The translations under genes and the position numbers were made by a program. A DNA stretch of 64,000 bases from Terripilifer sp031921685 (GTDB taxonomy: Bacteria > Pseudomonadota > Alphaproteobacteria > Rhizobiales > Beijerinckiaceae): positions 1,054,001 through 1,118,000 of the forward strand of contig NZ_JAPDHU010000002.1 of the NCBI RefSeq assembly GCF_031921685.1, given 5' to 3'. This document shows, in pieces, positions 8,703 through 17,633 of the stretch. Numbering within the stretch: the stretch's first letter is position 1; every line of letters starts with the position of its first letter. The notes below the pieces were generated by a model. The model was not told the origin of the DNA and ran no database searches. It saw only the letters and a list, made by a program, of their open reading frames with translations.

Positions 8703-9055
8703 TCAGGCTTCTCCTTCTTTTTGAGTGACAAAAGGTAAGCGTCGAGGCGATTGAGCCGGCCCTCCCACATGGAGCGTTGGCGGCTGAGCCAATCTCGCGG
8801 AATGTCGAATTGTTCGGGCACGAGTGCGTAGGTTCGCACCCGACCGACCTTAGCGGAGCGGACGAGCCCTGCCCCTTCGAGCATTTTCAAATGTTCGACG
8901 AAGGATGGCAGCGCCATGTCATAGGACGCCGCCAATTCGCTGACCGATGAAGGCTTGGCGCTCAACCGTTCCACGACATCGCGTCGGGTCGGATCGGCCA
9001 GAGCGCGAAAGATGCCGTCGATCAGCGCCGGCTCAGCGGACATGCCCTGCATCAT
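8699..9055 (-). CDS. ArsR-family winged-helix regulator (SRPBCC-associated)
   Basis: 118-residue regulator with the ArsR core: RALADPTRRDVVERL, then SVSELAASYDMALPSFVEHLKMLEGAGLV as the recognition helix region, then a beta wing and a C-terminal basic tail KKKEK. No metal-binding cysteine pair is seen, so it is not a metal sensor. The frame also has a TTG nine bases upstream; the ATG at 9055 is preferred. It precedes its SRPBCC partner in one operon. An imperfect inverted repeat at 9135-9158 is a likely autoregulatory site. Confidence 0.85.
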   Translation of the reverse strand: MMQGMSAEPALIDGIFRALADPTRRDVVERLSAKPSSVSELAASYDMALPSFVEHLKMLEGAGLVRSAKVGRVRTYALVPEQFDIPRDWLSRQRSMWEGRLNRLDAYLLSLKKKEKPE

Positions 9056-9134
9056 CACCTGCAATTCCCCTTCGATTGATCCGTGCCCGATCGCGACGGC
9101 GCCTCCTCTCAGGCTGGTCAGGTAGCGTGGAAAA

Positions 9135-9158
9135 ATACTAAGGTCAATCCCTAAGTAT
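9135..9158. promoter_or_regulatory. Candidate ArsR operator
   Basis: Inverted repeat ATACTAAGG / CCTAAGTAT (8 of 9 positions pair) with a 6-base centre, lying about 80 bases upstream of the ArsR start and about 70 upstream of the divergent ABC gene. AT-rich arms of this type suit ArsR dimers. Confidence 0.45.
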
Positions 9159-9175
9159 ACAGAGATGGATTGACT

Positions 9176-9194
9176 ATGACTGATAGTCAGTCAT
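9176..9194. promoter_or_regulatory. Candidate TetR-type operator before the ABC exporter operon
   Basis: Perfect 8-bp arms ATGACTGA / TCAGTCAT around a TAG centre, ending 32 bases before the start codon of the first ABC gene. TGACT-type palindromes of this size are typical TetR-family sites, and a TetR gene closes the same operon at 12806. Confidence 0.55.
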
Positions 9195-9226
9195 ATTTGG
9201 AACAACGAGACCCAAAGGAGTCTGCG

Positions 9227-10945
9227 ATGAATGGACAATTGTTGGCACTGGCCGGACCGCTCAAAACCCGCGTCGCCATCAGCACCGCCATCGGCCTGCT
9301 GATCACCGCTTGCTATGTGCTGCAGGGCCTCTTCCTGGCGCAGGCGCTGGCCGCCCTCTTTACTGGCGCCGCAATGGCCGACGTCATGCGCTGGATCATC
9401 GCCTTTGCCGGCATCGTTATCCTGCGCGGCTTCCTGCTGTGGTGCGCCGAAATGGCGGCGCAGACCACGGCGCAACAAACCAAGGAACATCTGCGCGCCC
9501 GCCTGCTCGCGCATCTTGCGGCTCTTGGCCCCGGCGTCACCTTGCGCCAGCAGACCGGCGATCTGCAGGCCGTGCTCGTGGCCGGCGTCGAAGCATTGGA
9601 GAGCTATTACAGCCGCTATATGCCGGCGATCTTCATCGCCATTCTCGGCTGCGCCGGCGTATTGGCCGTCCTCGCCTGGATCGATCGGCCCTCCGCTTTG
9701 CTGCTCGGCGCCTTCGTCATCGCCTTCCCGATCGCCGACCGGCTGTGGCTGCGCTGGCGCATGCCCAAAAGCTCCGGCGTCTTTGCTGCCATGGGCGCTT
9801 TCGGCGCCTATCTACTCGACAGCCTGCAAGGCATCGTCACCCTCAAGGCGTTCGACGCCACCGCCGCGCGACGCAAGGAATTGGCGTTGCGCGCCGCCAA
9901 CCTGCGCCAGGAAGCCATGAACACCCTGGCCGTGACCTTGATGCGCACCGGCCTCACCGGCTTCATCACCTTGATCGGCATGGCGTTGGTTTTGTCCTTC
10001 AACAGTTGGCGCACCGCAGCCGGCATTCTGGCACCTGTCGCCTTGTTCACGACCTTGTTCCTCATGCGCGAAGCCTTTCGGCCGCTCGACCGGCTGGAAA
10101 AGGAATTCCACACCGCCTGGGCCGCCAGCGGCGCGGCAACCTCCGTATCGGACTTCCTGGCCTTGCAGCCCAATATCGAAGAGCCGGCGACAAGCGCCGC
10201 CAAACCGATCGCGCATGACATCGCCTTCGACGATGTGAGCTTCGCTTACGACACGAACGACACCAAGGCCTTGTCGTCGGTCTCCTTCTCCATCAAGGAG
10301 AAAGAATTCGTCGCTCTGGTCGGCCCCTCGGGCGCCGGCAAATCGACGGTCATTTCGCTGCTGTTGCGGTTCTTCGATCCGACCTCCGGCCATATCCGCA
10401 TCGGCGGCACCAACATCAGCGATCTCTCGCTCGAAAACCTGCGCTCGCTCGTCAGCGTCGTCTCGCAGGACACCTATTTGTTCCATGGAACGATCGAAGA
10501 CAATCTGCGCATCGCCAAGCCGGACGCGACGAAGGATGAAATCCACGCCGCGGCCATCGCCGCCCATATCGATGAATTCATCTTCAACCTGCCGCAGGGC
10601 TATACCACCGAAATCGGTGAGCGCGGCGCCCATCTCTCCGGTGGCCAACGCCAGCGGCTCTCGATCGCCCGCGCCCTTCTAAAGAATGCGCCGATCCTGA
10701 TCCTCGACGAAGCGACGTCCAACGTCGATCCGCGCAGCGAAAGCGCCATCCAGGATGCGCTCGATGGCCTGGTCGGACGGCGTACCACTCTGGTGATCGC
10801 CCATCGCCTATCCACCATTCGCAAGGCCGATCGCATTCTGGTGCTCGAAAACGGCCGCATCGTCGAGGAAGGCAATCACCAAAGCCTCGAACAAAGCGGC
10901 CAGATTTATTCCCGCCTGATGGCGGCGCAAGGAGAAGCAGCATGA
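9227..10945 (+). CDS. ABC exporter half-transporter, CydD-like
   Basis: 572-residue fused membrane domain plus ATPase. Residues about 1-310 hold the six-helix exporter domain with CydD-like segments (YYSRYMPAIFIAIL; GAYLLDSLQGIVTLKAFDA). The ATPase domain has Walker A GPSGAGKST, signature LSGGQRQRLSIARAL and Walker B ILILDEATS with the catalytic Glu. The Shine-Dalgarno AAAGGAG and ATG at 9227 are chosen over an earlier in-frame ATG at 9170-9176, which would lie in the operator. It is the partner of the next gene (ATGA overlap). CydDC exports cysteine/glutathione, but no cydAB oxidase is here, so the substrate is open. Confidence 0.82.
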   Translation: MNGQLLALAGPLKTRVAISTAIGLLITACYVLQGLFLAQALAALFTGAAMADVMRWIIAFAGIVILRGFLLWCAEMAAQTTAQQTKEHLRARLLAHLAALGPGVTLRQQTGDLQAVLVAGVEALESYYSRYMPAIFIAILGCAGVLAVLAWIDRPSALLLGAFVIAFPIADRLWLRWRMPKSSGVFAAMGAFGAYLLDSLQGIVTLKAFDATAARRKELALRAANLRQEAMNTLAVTLMRTGLTGFITLIGMALVLSFNSWRTAAGILAPVALFTTLFLMREAFRPLDRLEKEFHTAWAASGAATSVSDFLALQPNIEEPATSAAKPIAHDIAFDDVSFAYDTNDTKALSSVSFSIKEKEFVALVGPSGAGKSTVISLLLRFFDPTSGHIRIGGTNISDLSLENLRSLVSVVSQDTYLFHGTIEDNLRIAKPDATKDEIHAAAIAAHIDEFIFNLPQGYTTEIGERGAHLSGGQRQRLSIARALLKNAPILILDEATSNVDPRSESAIQDALDGLVGRRTTLVIAHRLSTIRKADRILVLENGRIVEEGNHQSLEQSGQIYSRLMAAQGEAA

Positions 10946-12711
10946 CCGACGCAACCTTGCCCTTGCCTTCCACAAGCGCGCAAAAATCCGCTGGCATTTT
11001 CGGGCTCATTCCCCTGCTGAAAAGCCGCCGCCTTGTGCTAGCCCTGACCATTCTGTCAGGCATTCTCGCGCAGGCGGGTACTTTGGCGAGCCTCGCCATC
11101 GGCGCCTGGCTCGCCGGCAAGGCCGTGACGGGTGCCGCGCCTGCAAGCCTCATCCCGGGTTTTGTCGCACTCGGTCTCGTTGCCCTCCTCGCCGCCATCG
11201 CCCGCTGGTGGCAGGCCTATATTTCGCACGACCTCGCTTTCGCTCTGATCGAGACATTGCAGGTTGGCATCTACGATGGGTTGGAGCGGGCCGCGCCCGG
11301 TTATGTTCTGGGACAGCGCACCGGTGAACTGGCTTCCGTCGCCACGGCCGACGCGGACCTGATGGAGCATTTCTATGCGCACACCGTCGCCGATTATGTC
11401 GGCGCCGTCGTGGTGCCGCTGGGCGCGCTGATCGTCATCTTCCTGCTTTCGCCGCTGGCCGCCCTGGCGCTGCTGCCCTTCCTGCCGCTCGTTGCTTCGG
11501 TGCCTTTCTGGCTCGCCCGCCGCGCCGGCGAACAGGGACGTCAGGTCATGCATGAACTCGGCGCCCTCAACGCCCAGAACGTGGAAATGATTCAAGGTCA
11601 GCGCGAACTGGCGATCTTTGGCCGCACGCGTGACATGCTTGATCGTCTCATCGGGCAGACGCGCCATCTCGCCGCCGCGCAAAAGCGCTATGGCTCACGG
11701 GCCGGTCTCGAACATGCCGCCATCGACGGTCTCGTTGCGCTGGCCGTCTTAACCGCCGCGATCGTAGGCCTGTGGCTTGTGGCGCGCGGCGCTCTCGACC
11801 GCGCCCATTTCCCGCTGCTCATCGTTCTTGCTGGTGCAGCCTTGAGTCCGATCGTCGAAGTCACGCAAACCGCCCGCAAGCTCGGCGAGCTGCGGGCGGG
11901 CGCGCAGCGCATCCTGACCATTTTTCATCAACAGCCGGCCGTGCCAGACACCGGCCGCGAAGGCCCCACGCCCGATACGACCGTGCGTTTCGAGCAGGTG
12001 CGTTTTGGCTATGGCAATAAGGAGCGCGGCGCCGTGCTGAACGGCGTCAGTTTCACCGTCCGCCCCGGCGAGTCCGTGGCTCTCGTCGGCCGTTCGGGCG
12101 CCGGCAAAAGCACATGCAGCAATCTGTTGCTGCGATTCTGGGACGTGGACGAAGGGCGTATCGCCATCGGCGATTGCGACATTCGCGACCGGCCGATCGG
12201 CGCGCTACGCAAGCTCGTCGCCTATGTGCCGCAGGACATCCATCTCTTCAACGAGACCATTGCTGACAATATTCGACTGGGGATGCCCAATGCTTCGCCC
12301 CTGGCGGTCGAACGCGCCGCTCGCCTGGCGCAAGCGCATGACTTCATCGCCGAACTGCCACAGGGCTATGACACGGTCTGCGGCGAACGTGGCGCCCGCC
12401 TCTCCGGTGGCCAGCGCCAGCGCATCGCCATCGCCCGAGCGCTTCTGCTCGATGCACCCATCCTTCTCCTGGATGAAGCCTCTTCGAGTCTCGACAGCGA
12501 GAATGAAAAGGCTCTGCAAAAGGCAATGGACGACATCCGCCGCAATCGAACGGTCATCGTCATCGCCCATCGGCTGTCGACCATCCGCAGCGCCGATCGC
12601 ATTCTCGTACTGGAAAATGGCCGTATCGTCGAAGACGGACAGCATGCCGATCTCGTGCAGAAAGGTGGCGCCTATACCCGCCTGATCACATCCGTGGAAA
12701 CGTTCGCATAG
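10942..12711 (+). CDS. ABC exporter half-transporter, CydC-like
   Basis: 589 residues; second half of the heterodimeric exporter. An N-terminal six-helix domain (RLVLALTILSGILAQAGTLASLAIGAWLAGKAV onward; GELASVATADADLMEHFYAH is the coupling region) is followed by an ATPase with Walker A GRSGAGKST, signature LSGGQRQRIAIARAL and Walker B ILLLDEASS. Both half-transporters keep a catalytic Glu, so both nucleotide sites may be active. Overlaps the previous gene by four bases. The downstream TetR gene and the upstream palindrome suggest induction by the exported compound. Confidence 0.82.
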   Translation: MTDATLPLPSTSAQKSAGIFGLIPLLKSRRLVLALTILSGILAQAGTLASLAIGAWLAGKAVTGAAPASLIPGFVALGLVALLAAIARWWQAYISHDLAFALIETLQVGIYDGLERAAPGYVLGQRTGELASVATADADLMEHFYAHTVADYVGAVVVPLGALIVIFLLSPLAALALLPFLPLVASVPFWLARRAGEQGRQVMHELGALNAQNVEMIQGQRELAIFGRTRDMLDRLIGQTRHLAAAQKRYGSRAGLEHAAIDGLVALAVLTAAIVGLWLVARGALDRAHFPLLIVLAGAALSPIVEVTQTARKLGELRAGAQRILTIFHQQPAVPDTGREGPTPDTTVRFEQVRFGYGNKERGAVLNGVSFTVRPGESVALVGRSGAGKSTCSNLLLRFWDVDEGRIAIGDCDIRDRPIGALRKLVAYVPQDIHLFNETIADNIRLGMPNASPLAVERAARLAQAHDFIAELPQGYDTVCGERGARLSGGQRQRIAIARALLLDAPILLLDEASSSLDSENEKALQKAMDDIRRNRTVIVIAHRLSTIRSADRILVLENGRIVEDGQHADLVQKGGAYTRLITSVETFA

Positions 12712-12744
12712 TGGTGATCGCAGGACATCGTTTAAACCTTTCAA

Positions 12745-12803
12745 TTCAGGCTGATCTGCGTTAGTTTTGAATCCATCGCAAACGCCATGCGGATCAGCCT
12801 GAA
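12745..12803. promoter_or_regulatory. Spaced inverted repeat upstream of the TetR gene
   Basis: Perfect 12-bp arms TTCAGGCTGATC (12745-12756) and GATCAGCCTGAA (12792-12803) separated by 35 bases, the second arm ending two bases before the TetR start codon. It could be a long hairpin that ends the ABC transcript or hides the TetR ribosome site, or two half-operators. The arms differ from the 9176 palindrome. Confidence 0.45.
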
Positions 12804-12805
12804 CA

Positions 12806-13426
12806 ATGACCGAAATCACCGCCAAACGGCCGCGCACCAAGCCTGCGGAAATACGCCGCGAAGAGCTGATGGATGCTGCCCAGGCGCTCTTTCTCGAAAA
12901 GGGATTTTCGGCCGCCAGCGTCGATGAAATCGTCAAGGTCGCCGACGTCGCCAAGGGCACGTTCTATCTGCATTTCAAGACCAAGGATGACGTGCTTCTG
13001 GCGTTGCAGGCCCGCTTCATCGAGGATTTCCGTCAAAGCCTCGAGGATGCTCTTAAACCTTTTGCGCCTGACGATTGGGATCAGCGGTTCGACGCCTGGA
13101 TCGAAGCGGCCATGCGCGGCTATTTCGATCAAGTGCCGCTGCACGATCTGGTCTTCCATGAATCCGTCCCGATTCATCATCGCATCCAGCACGACAATCC
13201 CATCATTCTGCAGCTAGCAACCTTGCTGCAGGACGGCGCGCGCAAAGGCGCCTGGGCGGTGAAGGATGGGCGGCTGACCGCGACCATGCTGTTCTACGCG
13301 CTGCACGGCGCAGTCGACGATACCGTTTCGAACAATTCCAAGATGAGCCGCAAGGCCCTTGTGGCCACCACGCTCGCCTTCTGCCGACAGGCGATCGGAT
13401 TGAAACCGTCCAAGCCGCCGAAATAG
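12806..13426 (+). CDS. TetR/AcrR-family regulator
   Basis: 206-residue repressor. The helix-turn-helix is in residues about 12-60 (RREELMDAAQALFLEKGFSAASVDEIVKVADVAKGTFYLHFKTKDDVLLAL), followed by a helical ligand-binding domain. It follows the two ABC genes by 94 bases in the same direction, so it probably controls the exporter. No strong Shine-Dalgarno is visible before the ATG, which lies just behind an inverted repeat, so translation may be limited. Confidence 0.88.
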   Translation: MTEITAKRPRTKPAEIRREELMDAAQALFLEKGFSAASVDEIVKVADVAKGTFYLHFKTKDDVLLALQARFIEDFRQSLEDALKPFAPDDWDQRFDAWIEAAMRGYFDQVPLHDLVFHESVPIHHRIQHDNPIILQLATLLQDGARKGAWAVKDGRLTATMLFYALHGAVDDTVSNNSKMSRKALVATTLAFCRQAIGLKPSKPPK

Positions 13427-13469
13427 CGTCGATCTATAGCACTACACAGTTAGGCGAAATCTCGCAGCT

Positions 13470-13610
13470 CCGTCATTGCGAGGAGCGGAGCGACGAAGCA
13501 ATCCAGGGACGCGTGTGGTTGCGTCAGAAACACCTGCGGTGCACGTTCATTTGTGTTCAAGGCCCTTCACCCTGACTCTTGGATTGCTTCGCTCCGCTCG
13601 CAATGACGGA
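13470..13610. repeat. Intergenic inverted-repeat element (REP/BIME-like)
   Basis: The left arm at 13470-13506 begins CCGTCATTGCGAGGAGCGGA and the right arm at 13580-13610 is nearly its reverse complement, beginning TGGATTGCTTCGCTCCGC. The pair flanks a ~73-base centre, sits between the converging TetR and putA genes, and could act as a terminator. Elements with CGTCATTGCGAG...GAAGCAATCC arms are widespread in Hyphomicrobiales genomes. Confidence 0.7.
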
Positions 13611-13628
13611 TATCCCACTTTGAAGCAC

Positions 13629-16600
13629 TTAACTCAGCGCCATCAAACTGGCATTGCCACCCGCCGCCGCCGTGTTTATCGACGTGGCCGTCTCCTCGAC
13701 CAGCCAATGCAGGCAATAGGCCTTCGGGCCGGCCTGAATTTCCTCGGACGTCGCCGCCTGGACGATGGGGATCGGGCCAGGTAAAGCGGCGATTTTCGCG
13801 TTAATAGCACGCACCATGTCCGCTTCGCCCTCGATGAGCGCCGCTGCGAATGGTCCGTCGCTTCCCCATTGGCTCGACCAGGACAAACGGCTGGCAACCA
13901 CCGCCGGCAAGTTCGCAAGCCTCTCTTGCAAGCCCGATTGCCTATCGATGACGGCGTCATTACCTGTCGCCAGCACGGCGCCGATCTGACACAGCAAGCC
14001 CAGCTCGGTTTGGGGAACCACCAAGACACGACCGCGTGATCGCAGACTGTAAAGATTGTTTTCGCCAACCGGCCCCTTCAACGATTGCGTGAAACCCAAA
14101 GGCGAGCGATCTACGAAATCTCCGACGATCCTTGCAGCACGGATCAATCTCATGCGTTCGAGCCATGACACGAATTGATGCAAAACCTCATTCGGCAGCG
14201 CCGTGACAAGCTTCGGCAAGACGCCGGCTTGGGAAACCAGACGATGCAGATAAAGAGGGCCGCCGGCCTTCGGCCCCGTGCCCGACAATCCTCTCCCCCC
14301 GAAGGGCTGCACCCCGACCACGGCACCGATGATGTTGCGGTTCACGTAGATATTTCCGGCCTCGACACGTTCCGACACATGAGCGACGGTATCGTCGATG
14401 CGTGTGTGCAGACCGAAAGTCAGCCCATACCCCGTCTCGTTGATCCGCCTGATCAAAGCGTCGAGGTCATCGCGATGATAGCGCACCACATGCAGCACCG
14501 GGCCGAACACCTCACGCTGCAATTCCTCGATGTCGTCGATCTCGATGACGGTCGGCGGCACATAGGTTCCGTTTTCGGTCGATGGATCGAGCCCGGCCTG
14601 ACGGACTTCGTGACCACGAGCCCCCATCCGGATGATATGATTGCCGATCGTCTGCGCGGCTTCCTCAGTGATGACGGGACCGACATCGCTGGCAAGCCGC
14701 TCCGTCGTACCGACATCGAGCTCCTGCAAAGCGCCATGCAACATGTCCATCGTTTTCTCGGCCACATCGTTCTGCAAGCAGAGCACACGCAGCGCCGAAC
14801 AGCGCTGCCCGGCGCTGTCGAAAGCCGATGACAGGACGTCGGCGACGACCTGTTCCGGCAGGGCCGAGGAATCGACGATCATCGCATTCTGGCCGCCGGT
14901 CTCGGCGATCAACGGAATGATACGGCCTTCTGGCGAAAGCCGGCTGGTCAATTGCGCCTGGATGAGTTTGGCGACTTCGGTGGAGCCGGTGAAGACGACA
15001 CCGGCAATCTGCGGCGCCGCCACCAGGGCTGCGCCGATGGTCCCATCGCCCGGGATGAATTGCAGGCCGTCCCGGCTCACCCCCGCCTCGTGCAAAAGCC
15101 CGACACAGGCCGCGGCAATCAAAGGGGTTTCTTCGGCCGGCTTTGCCAGCACCGCGTTGCCGGCGACGAGCGCCGCCGCGATCTGGCCTGTAAAAATGGA
15201 CAGCGGAAAATTCCATGGACTGATACAGACCACCGGCCCAAGCGGCTTGCTCCCAGTTTGCAAAGTCGCCTCAGCCTGCTCCGCATAATAGCGCAGGAAA
15301 TCGACCGCCTCACGCACTTCCGACACCGCATTGGCCGCTGATTTTCCCGCCTCGCGCATGATCAGCGGTATCAACTCCAGGCGCCGTTGTTCCAAGAGAT
15401 CGGCGCCGCGCCGAAGACATAAGGCCCGCTGCGCCAAGGGCACCGACGGCCATGTACTCTCAACCGCGGATTTCGCCGCCAGCCGCGCGTCTTCTTCCAG
15501 CGCATCGATGATCCAGCCCACGTGATCCGCCCGATTGCCAGGATTGAGGATCGGGCGCGCCGTCTCGGCGACGATATCCCGCACCAGCAAAGGACGAGCG
15601 TCCCAACGGGTCTGCCGGCTCATCTGCAAGGCATCCGAAAGCGATGCCAGGACATCTTCGTTCGCCAGATCGAGGCCATGCGAATTGCGGCGCGTCTTTC
15701 CGTAGAGATCGGGCGGCAGCGCGATAGCCGGATGCCCCTCGCCTGGCCTCTCTTCGTTTTGCACGATGGCGACCGGATCGCGGATCAAATCCTCTATCGC
15801 CACATGCTCGTCGTAGATTTGATGGACGAAAGACGAATTGGCGCCATTCTCCAGCAGGCGGCGCACGAGATAAGCCAGCAAGGTCTCATGCGTCCCCACC
15901 GGCGCATAGATGCGGCAAGGCCGGTTCAATTTGTCCGGCCCGACGATGTCCGAATAAAGCGGCTCGCCCATGCCATGCAGGCACTGGAATTCATATTTGC
16001 CGATATGAAACTCGGGCCCGGCCAGATGGAAGATCGTCGCCAATGTCTGCGCATTGTGAGTGGCGAATTGCGGAAAGACCCAATCGACCGCATCCAAAAG
16101 CTTGCGGGCGCAGGCGATATAGGAAATGTCCGTATGGGCTTTGCGGGTAAAGACCGGAAAGTCTTCAAGCCCATCCACCTGCGCGCGCTTGATCTCCGCG
16201 TCCCAATAGGCGCCCTTGACCAAGCGCACCATGAGGCGGCGATGACTGCGCCGCGCCAGATCGATGACGAAATCGACGACATAAGGGCAACGCTTGCCAT
16301 AGGCCTGGACGACGAAGCCCAGGCCGTTCCAGCCGCCAAGCTCCGCATCCGTCGCAAGATTTTCAAGCAGATCGAGCGACAGCTCCAACCGGTCGGCCTC
16401 CTCGGCATCGACATTCAGACCGATGTCATAGCTTTTCGCCAGCACGGCCAGCGCCTTCACATGCGGCAACAGTTCGCGCATCACACGTCCGGCCTGCGAA
16501 CGTTGATAGCGTGGATGCAACGCCGAAAGCTTGATCGAAATTCCGGGTCCCGCATAGACGCCACGATGCGCCGCCGCCTTGCCGATGGCGTGGATGGCCT

Positions 16601-17318
16601 GCTCGTAACTCCTGAAATAGCGCGCGGCATCGGCCGCCGTCAAAGCCGCCTCGCCCAGCATGTCATAGGAATATTGAAACCCCACGCTTTCCTGCTGACG
16701 TGCGCGATGCAGCGCGGCCGTGATGGTTTCGCCGATGACGAACTGCTCGCCCATCATCTTCATCGCCACATCGACGCCACCCCGGATGACCGGCTCACCC
16801 AAGCGATGAATCAAGCGCCGCAGCGACGCTGACAGGCCCGTGGCGTTGACCGTGGCGGTGAGCCTGCCGGTGACGAGAAGCCCCCAGGTCGCCGCATTGA
16901 CGAACAACGAACGATTGTGGCCAAGATGGGCGTGCCAATCGCCGGTCGAAATCTTGTCGCGGATCAAGGCATCGCGCGTTTCGTCATCGGGAATGCGCAA
17001 CAGAGCTTCCGCCAAACACATGAGGGCGACGCCCTCCTCGCTCGACAACGAATATTCCTGGATCAGCTCGCCGACGCTGAAGGCCTTCGGCTTGCCGCGC
17101 ACCGCGACGACCAGCCGACGCGCTAGATCGGCGATCTCAGCCTGCGTCCCAGCATCGAAAGTGGCGCGCTGGAGAAGCGTCGCGAGGCAATCGGCTTCGG
17201 GCGCACGCGTATGCGCGGTAATCGCCTCTCGCAAGGCATTGCGCGGCGCGATCGGTGGCGCGAATGGCGGAAAAACCTGTTCGGCGGGAAGCGGCTTCTC
17301 GACTTCGGCGCTTGTCAT
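13629..17318 (-). CDS. putA: Bifunctional proline dehydrogenase / L-glutamate-gamma-semialdehyde dehydrogenase PutA
   Basis: 1229-residue enzyme that oxidises proline to glutamate in two steps with FAD and NAD+, at the membrane surface. Proline dehydrogenase (about residues 130-470) shows GISIKLSALHPRYQRSQ and the YGKRCPYVVDFVIDLARRSHRRLMVRLVKGAYWD barrel. The aldehyde dehydrogenase part (about 570-1010) shows GPVVCISPWNFPL, the general base in AETGGQNAMIVD and the catalytic Cys in GQRCSALRVL near 840. A C-terminal ALDH-like domain (about 1050-1229) marks the long PutA class. There is no N-terminal ribbon-helix-helix, so it should not be its own repressor. An in-frame GTG sits just before the ATG used. 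Confidence 0.96.
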   Translation of the reverse strand: MTSAEVEKPLPAEQVFPPFAPPIAPRNALREAITAHTRAPEADCLATLLQRATFDAGTQAEIADLARRLVVAVRGKPKAFSVGELIQEYSLSSEEGVALMCLAEALLRIPDDETRDALIRDKISTGDWHAHLGHNRSLFVNAATWGLLVTGRLTATVNATGLSASLRRLIHRLGEPVIRGGVDVAMKMMGEQFVIGETITAALHRARQQESVGFQYSYDMLGEAALTAADAARYFRSYEQAIHAIGKAAAHRGVYAGPGISIKLSALHPRYQRSQAGRVMRELLPHVKALAVLAKSYDIGLNVDAEEADRLELSLDLLENLATDAELGGWNGLGFVVQAYGKRCPYVVDFVIDLARRSHRRLMVRLVKGAYWDAEIKRAQVDGLEDFPVFTRKAHTDISYIACARKLLDAVDWVFPQFATHNAQTLATIFHLAGPEFHIGKYEFQCLHGMGEPLYSDIVGPDKLNRPCRIYAPVGTHETLLAYLVRRLLENGANSSFVHQIYDEHVAIEDLIRDPVAIVQNEERPGEGHPAIALPPDLYGKTRRNSHGLDLANEDVLASLSDALQMSRQTRWDARPLLVRDIVAETARPILNPGNRADHVGWIIDALEEDARLAAKSAVESTWPSVPLAQRALCLRRGADLLEQRRLELIPLIMREAGKSAANAVSEVREAVDFLRYYAEQAEATLQTGSKPLGPVVCISPWNFPLSIFTGQIAAALVAGNAVLAKPAEETPLIAAACVGLLHEAGVSRDGLQFIPGDGTIGAALVAAPQIAGVVFTGSTEVAKLIQAQLTSRLSPEGRIIPLIAETGGQNAMIVDSSALPEQVVADVLSSAFDSAGQRCSALRVLCLQNDVAEKTMDMLHGALQELDVGTTERLASDVGPVITEEAAQTIGNHIIRMGARGHEVRQAGLDPSTENGTYVPPTVIEIDDIEELQREVFGPVLHVVRYHRDDLDALIRRINETGYGLTFGLHTRIDDTVAHVSERVEAGNIYVNRNIIGAVVGVQPFGGRGLSGTGPKAGGPLYLHRLVSQAGVLPKLVTALPNEVLHQFVSWLERMRLIRAARIVGDFVDRSPLGFTQSLKGPVGENNLYSLRSRGRVLVVPQTELGLLCQIGAVLATGNDAVIDRQSGLQERLANLPAVVASRLSWSSQWGSDGPFAAALIEGEADMVRAINAKIAALPGPIPIVQAATSEEIQAGPKAYCLHWLVEETATSINTAAAGGNASLMALS

Positions 17319-17633
17319 CACGTCAACCCGCGAGGAATGGAAAAGACGATTTCGGAACCTGATCGGATATTAATTTCGCTGCGCGGGCAACATGATGGCT
17401 CTCCTGCGACATCAGTGCAGCATAGCACTTATTTGTTTCCGAATTCTCCTTTTCGCAACGCATGCGTCCAAAGCGCCGTTGACAACCGTAACGCCATGAA
17501 TGAATAAGCAATCCAACACGGGGACACGCGGGGATGGCTTGACGCGCGCGGAGGCCACAAGCGGCTATCGCGGCGGCCTGGATTCCAGCCGGCTCCTAAT
17601 CAACGACATGATTGAACAGACTTGGCTGAACAG
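17319..17633. other. Intergenic region between putA and the cyclase gene
   Basis: 315 bases holding the divergent promoters of putA and the cyclase-Bug operon. I see no strong palindrome and no convincing gene; no Lrp-type putA regulator is adjacent. A TTG at 17622 could extend the cyclase by four residues. Confidence 0.5.

Noticed and set aside
12745..12803. Second copy of the 9176 operator
   Set aside because: The arms are unrelated in sequence to ATGACTGA/TCAGTCAT.
15522..16832. 436-codon frame antisense to putA
   Set aside because: Shadow of a certain gene; no domain resemblance.
13629..17318. Trifunctional PutA with DNA-binding domain
   Set aside because: No N-terminal ribbon-helix-helix is present; the protein starts directly with the arm before the proline dehydrogenase.
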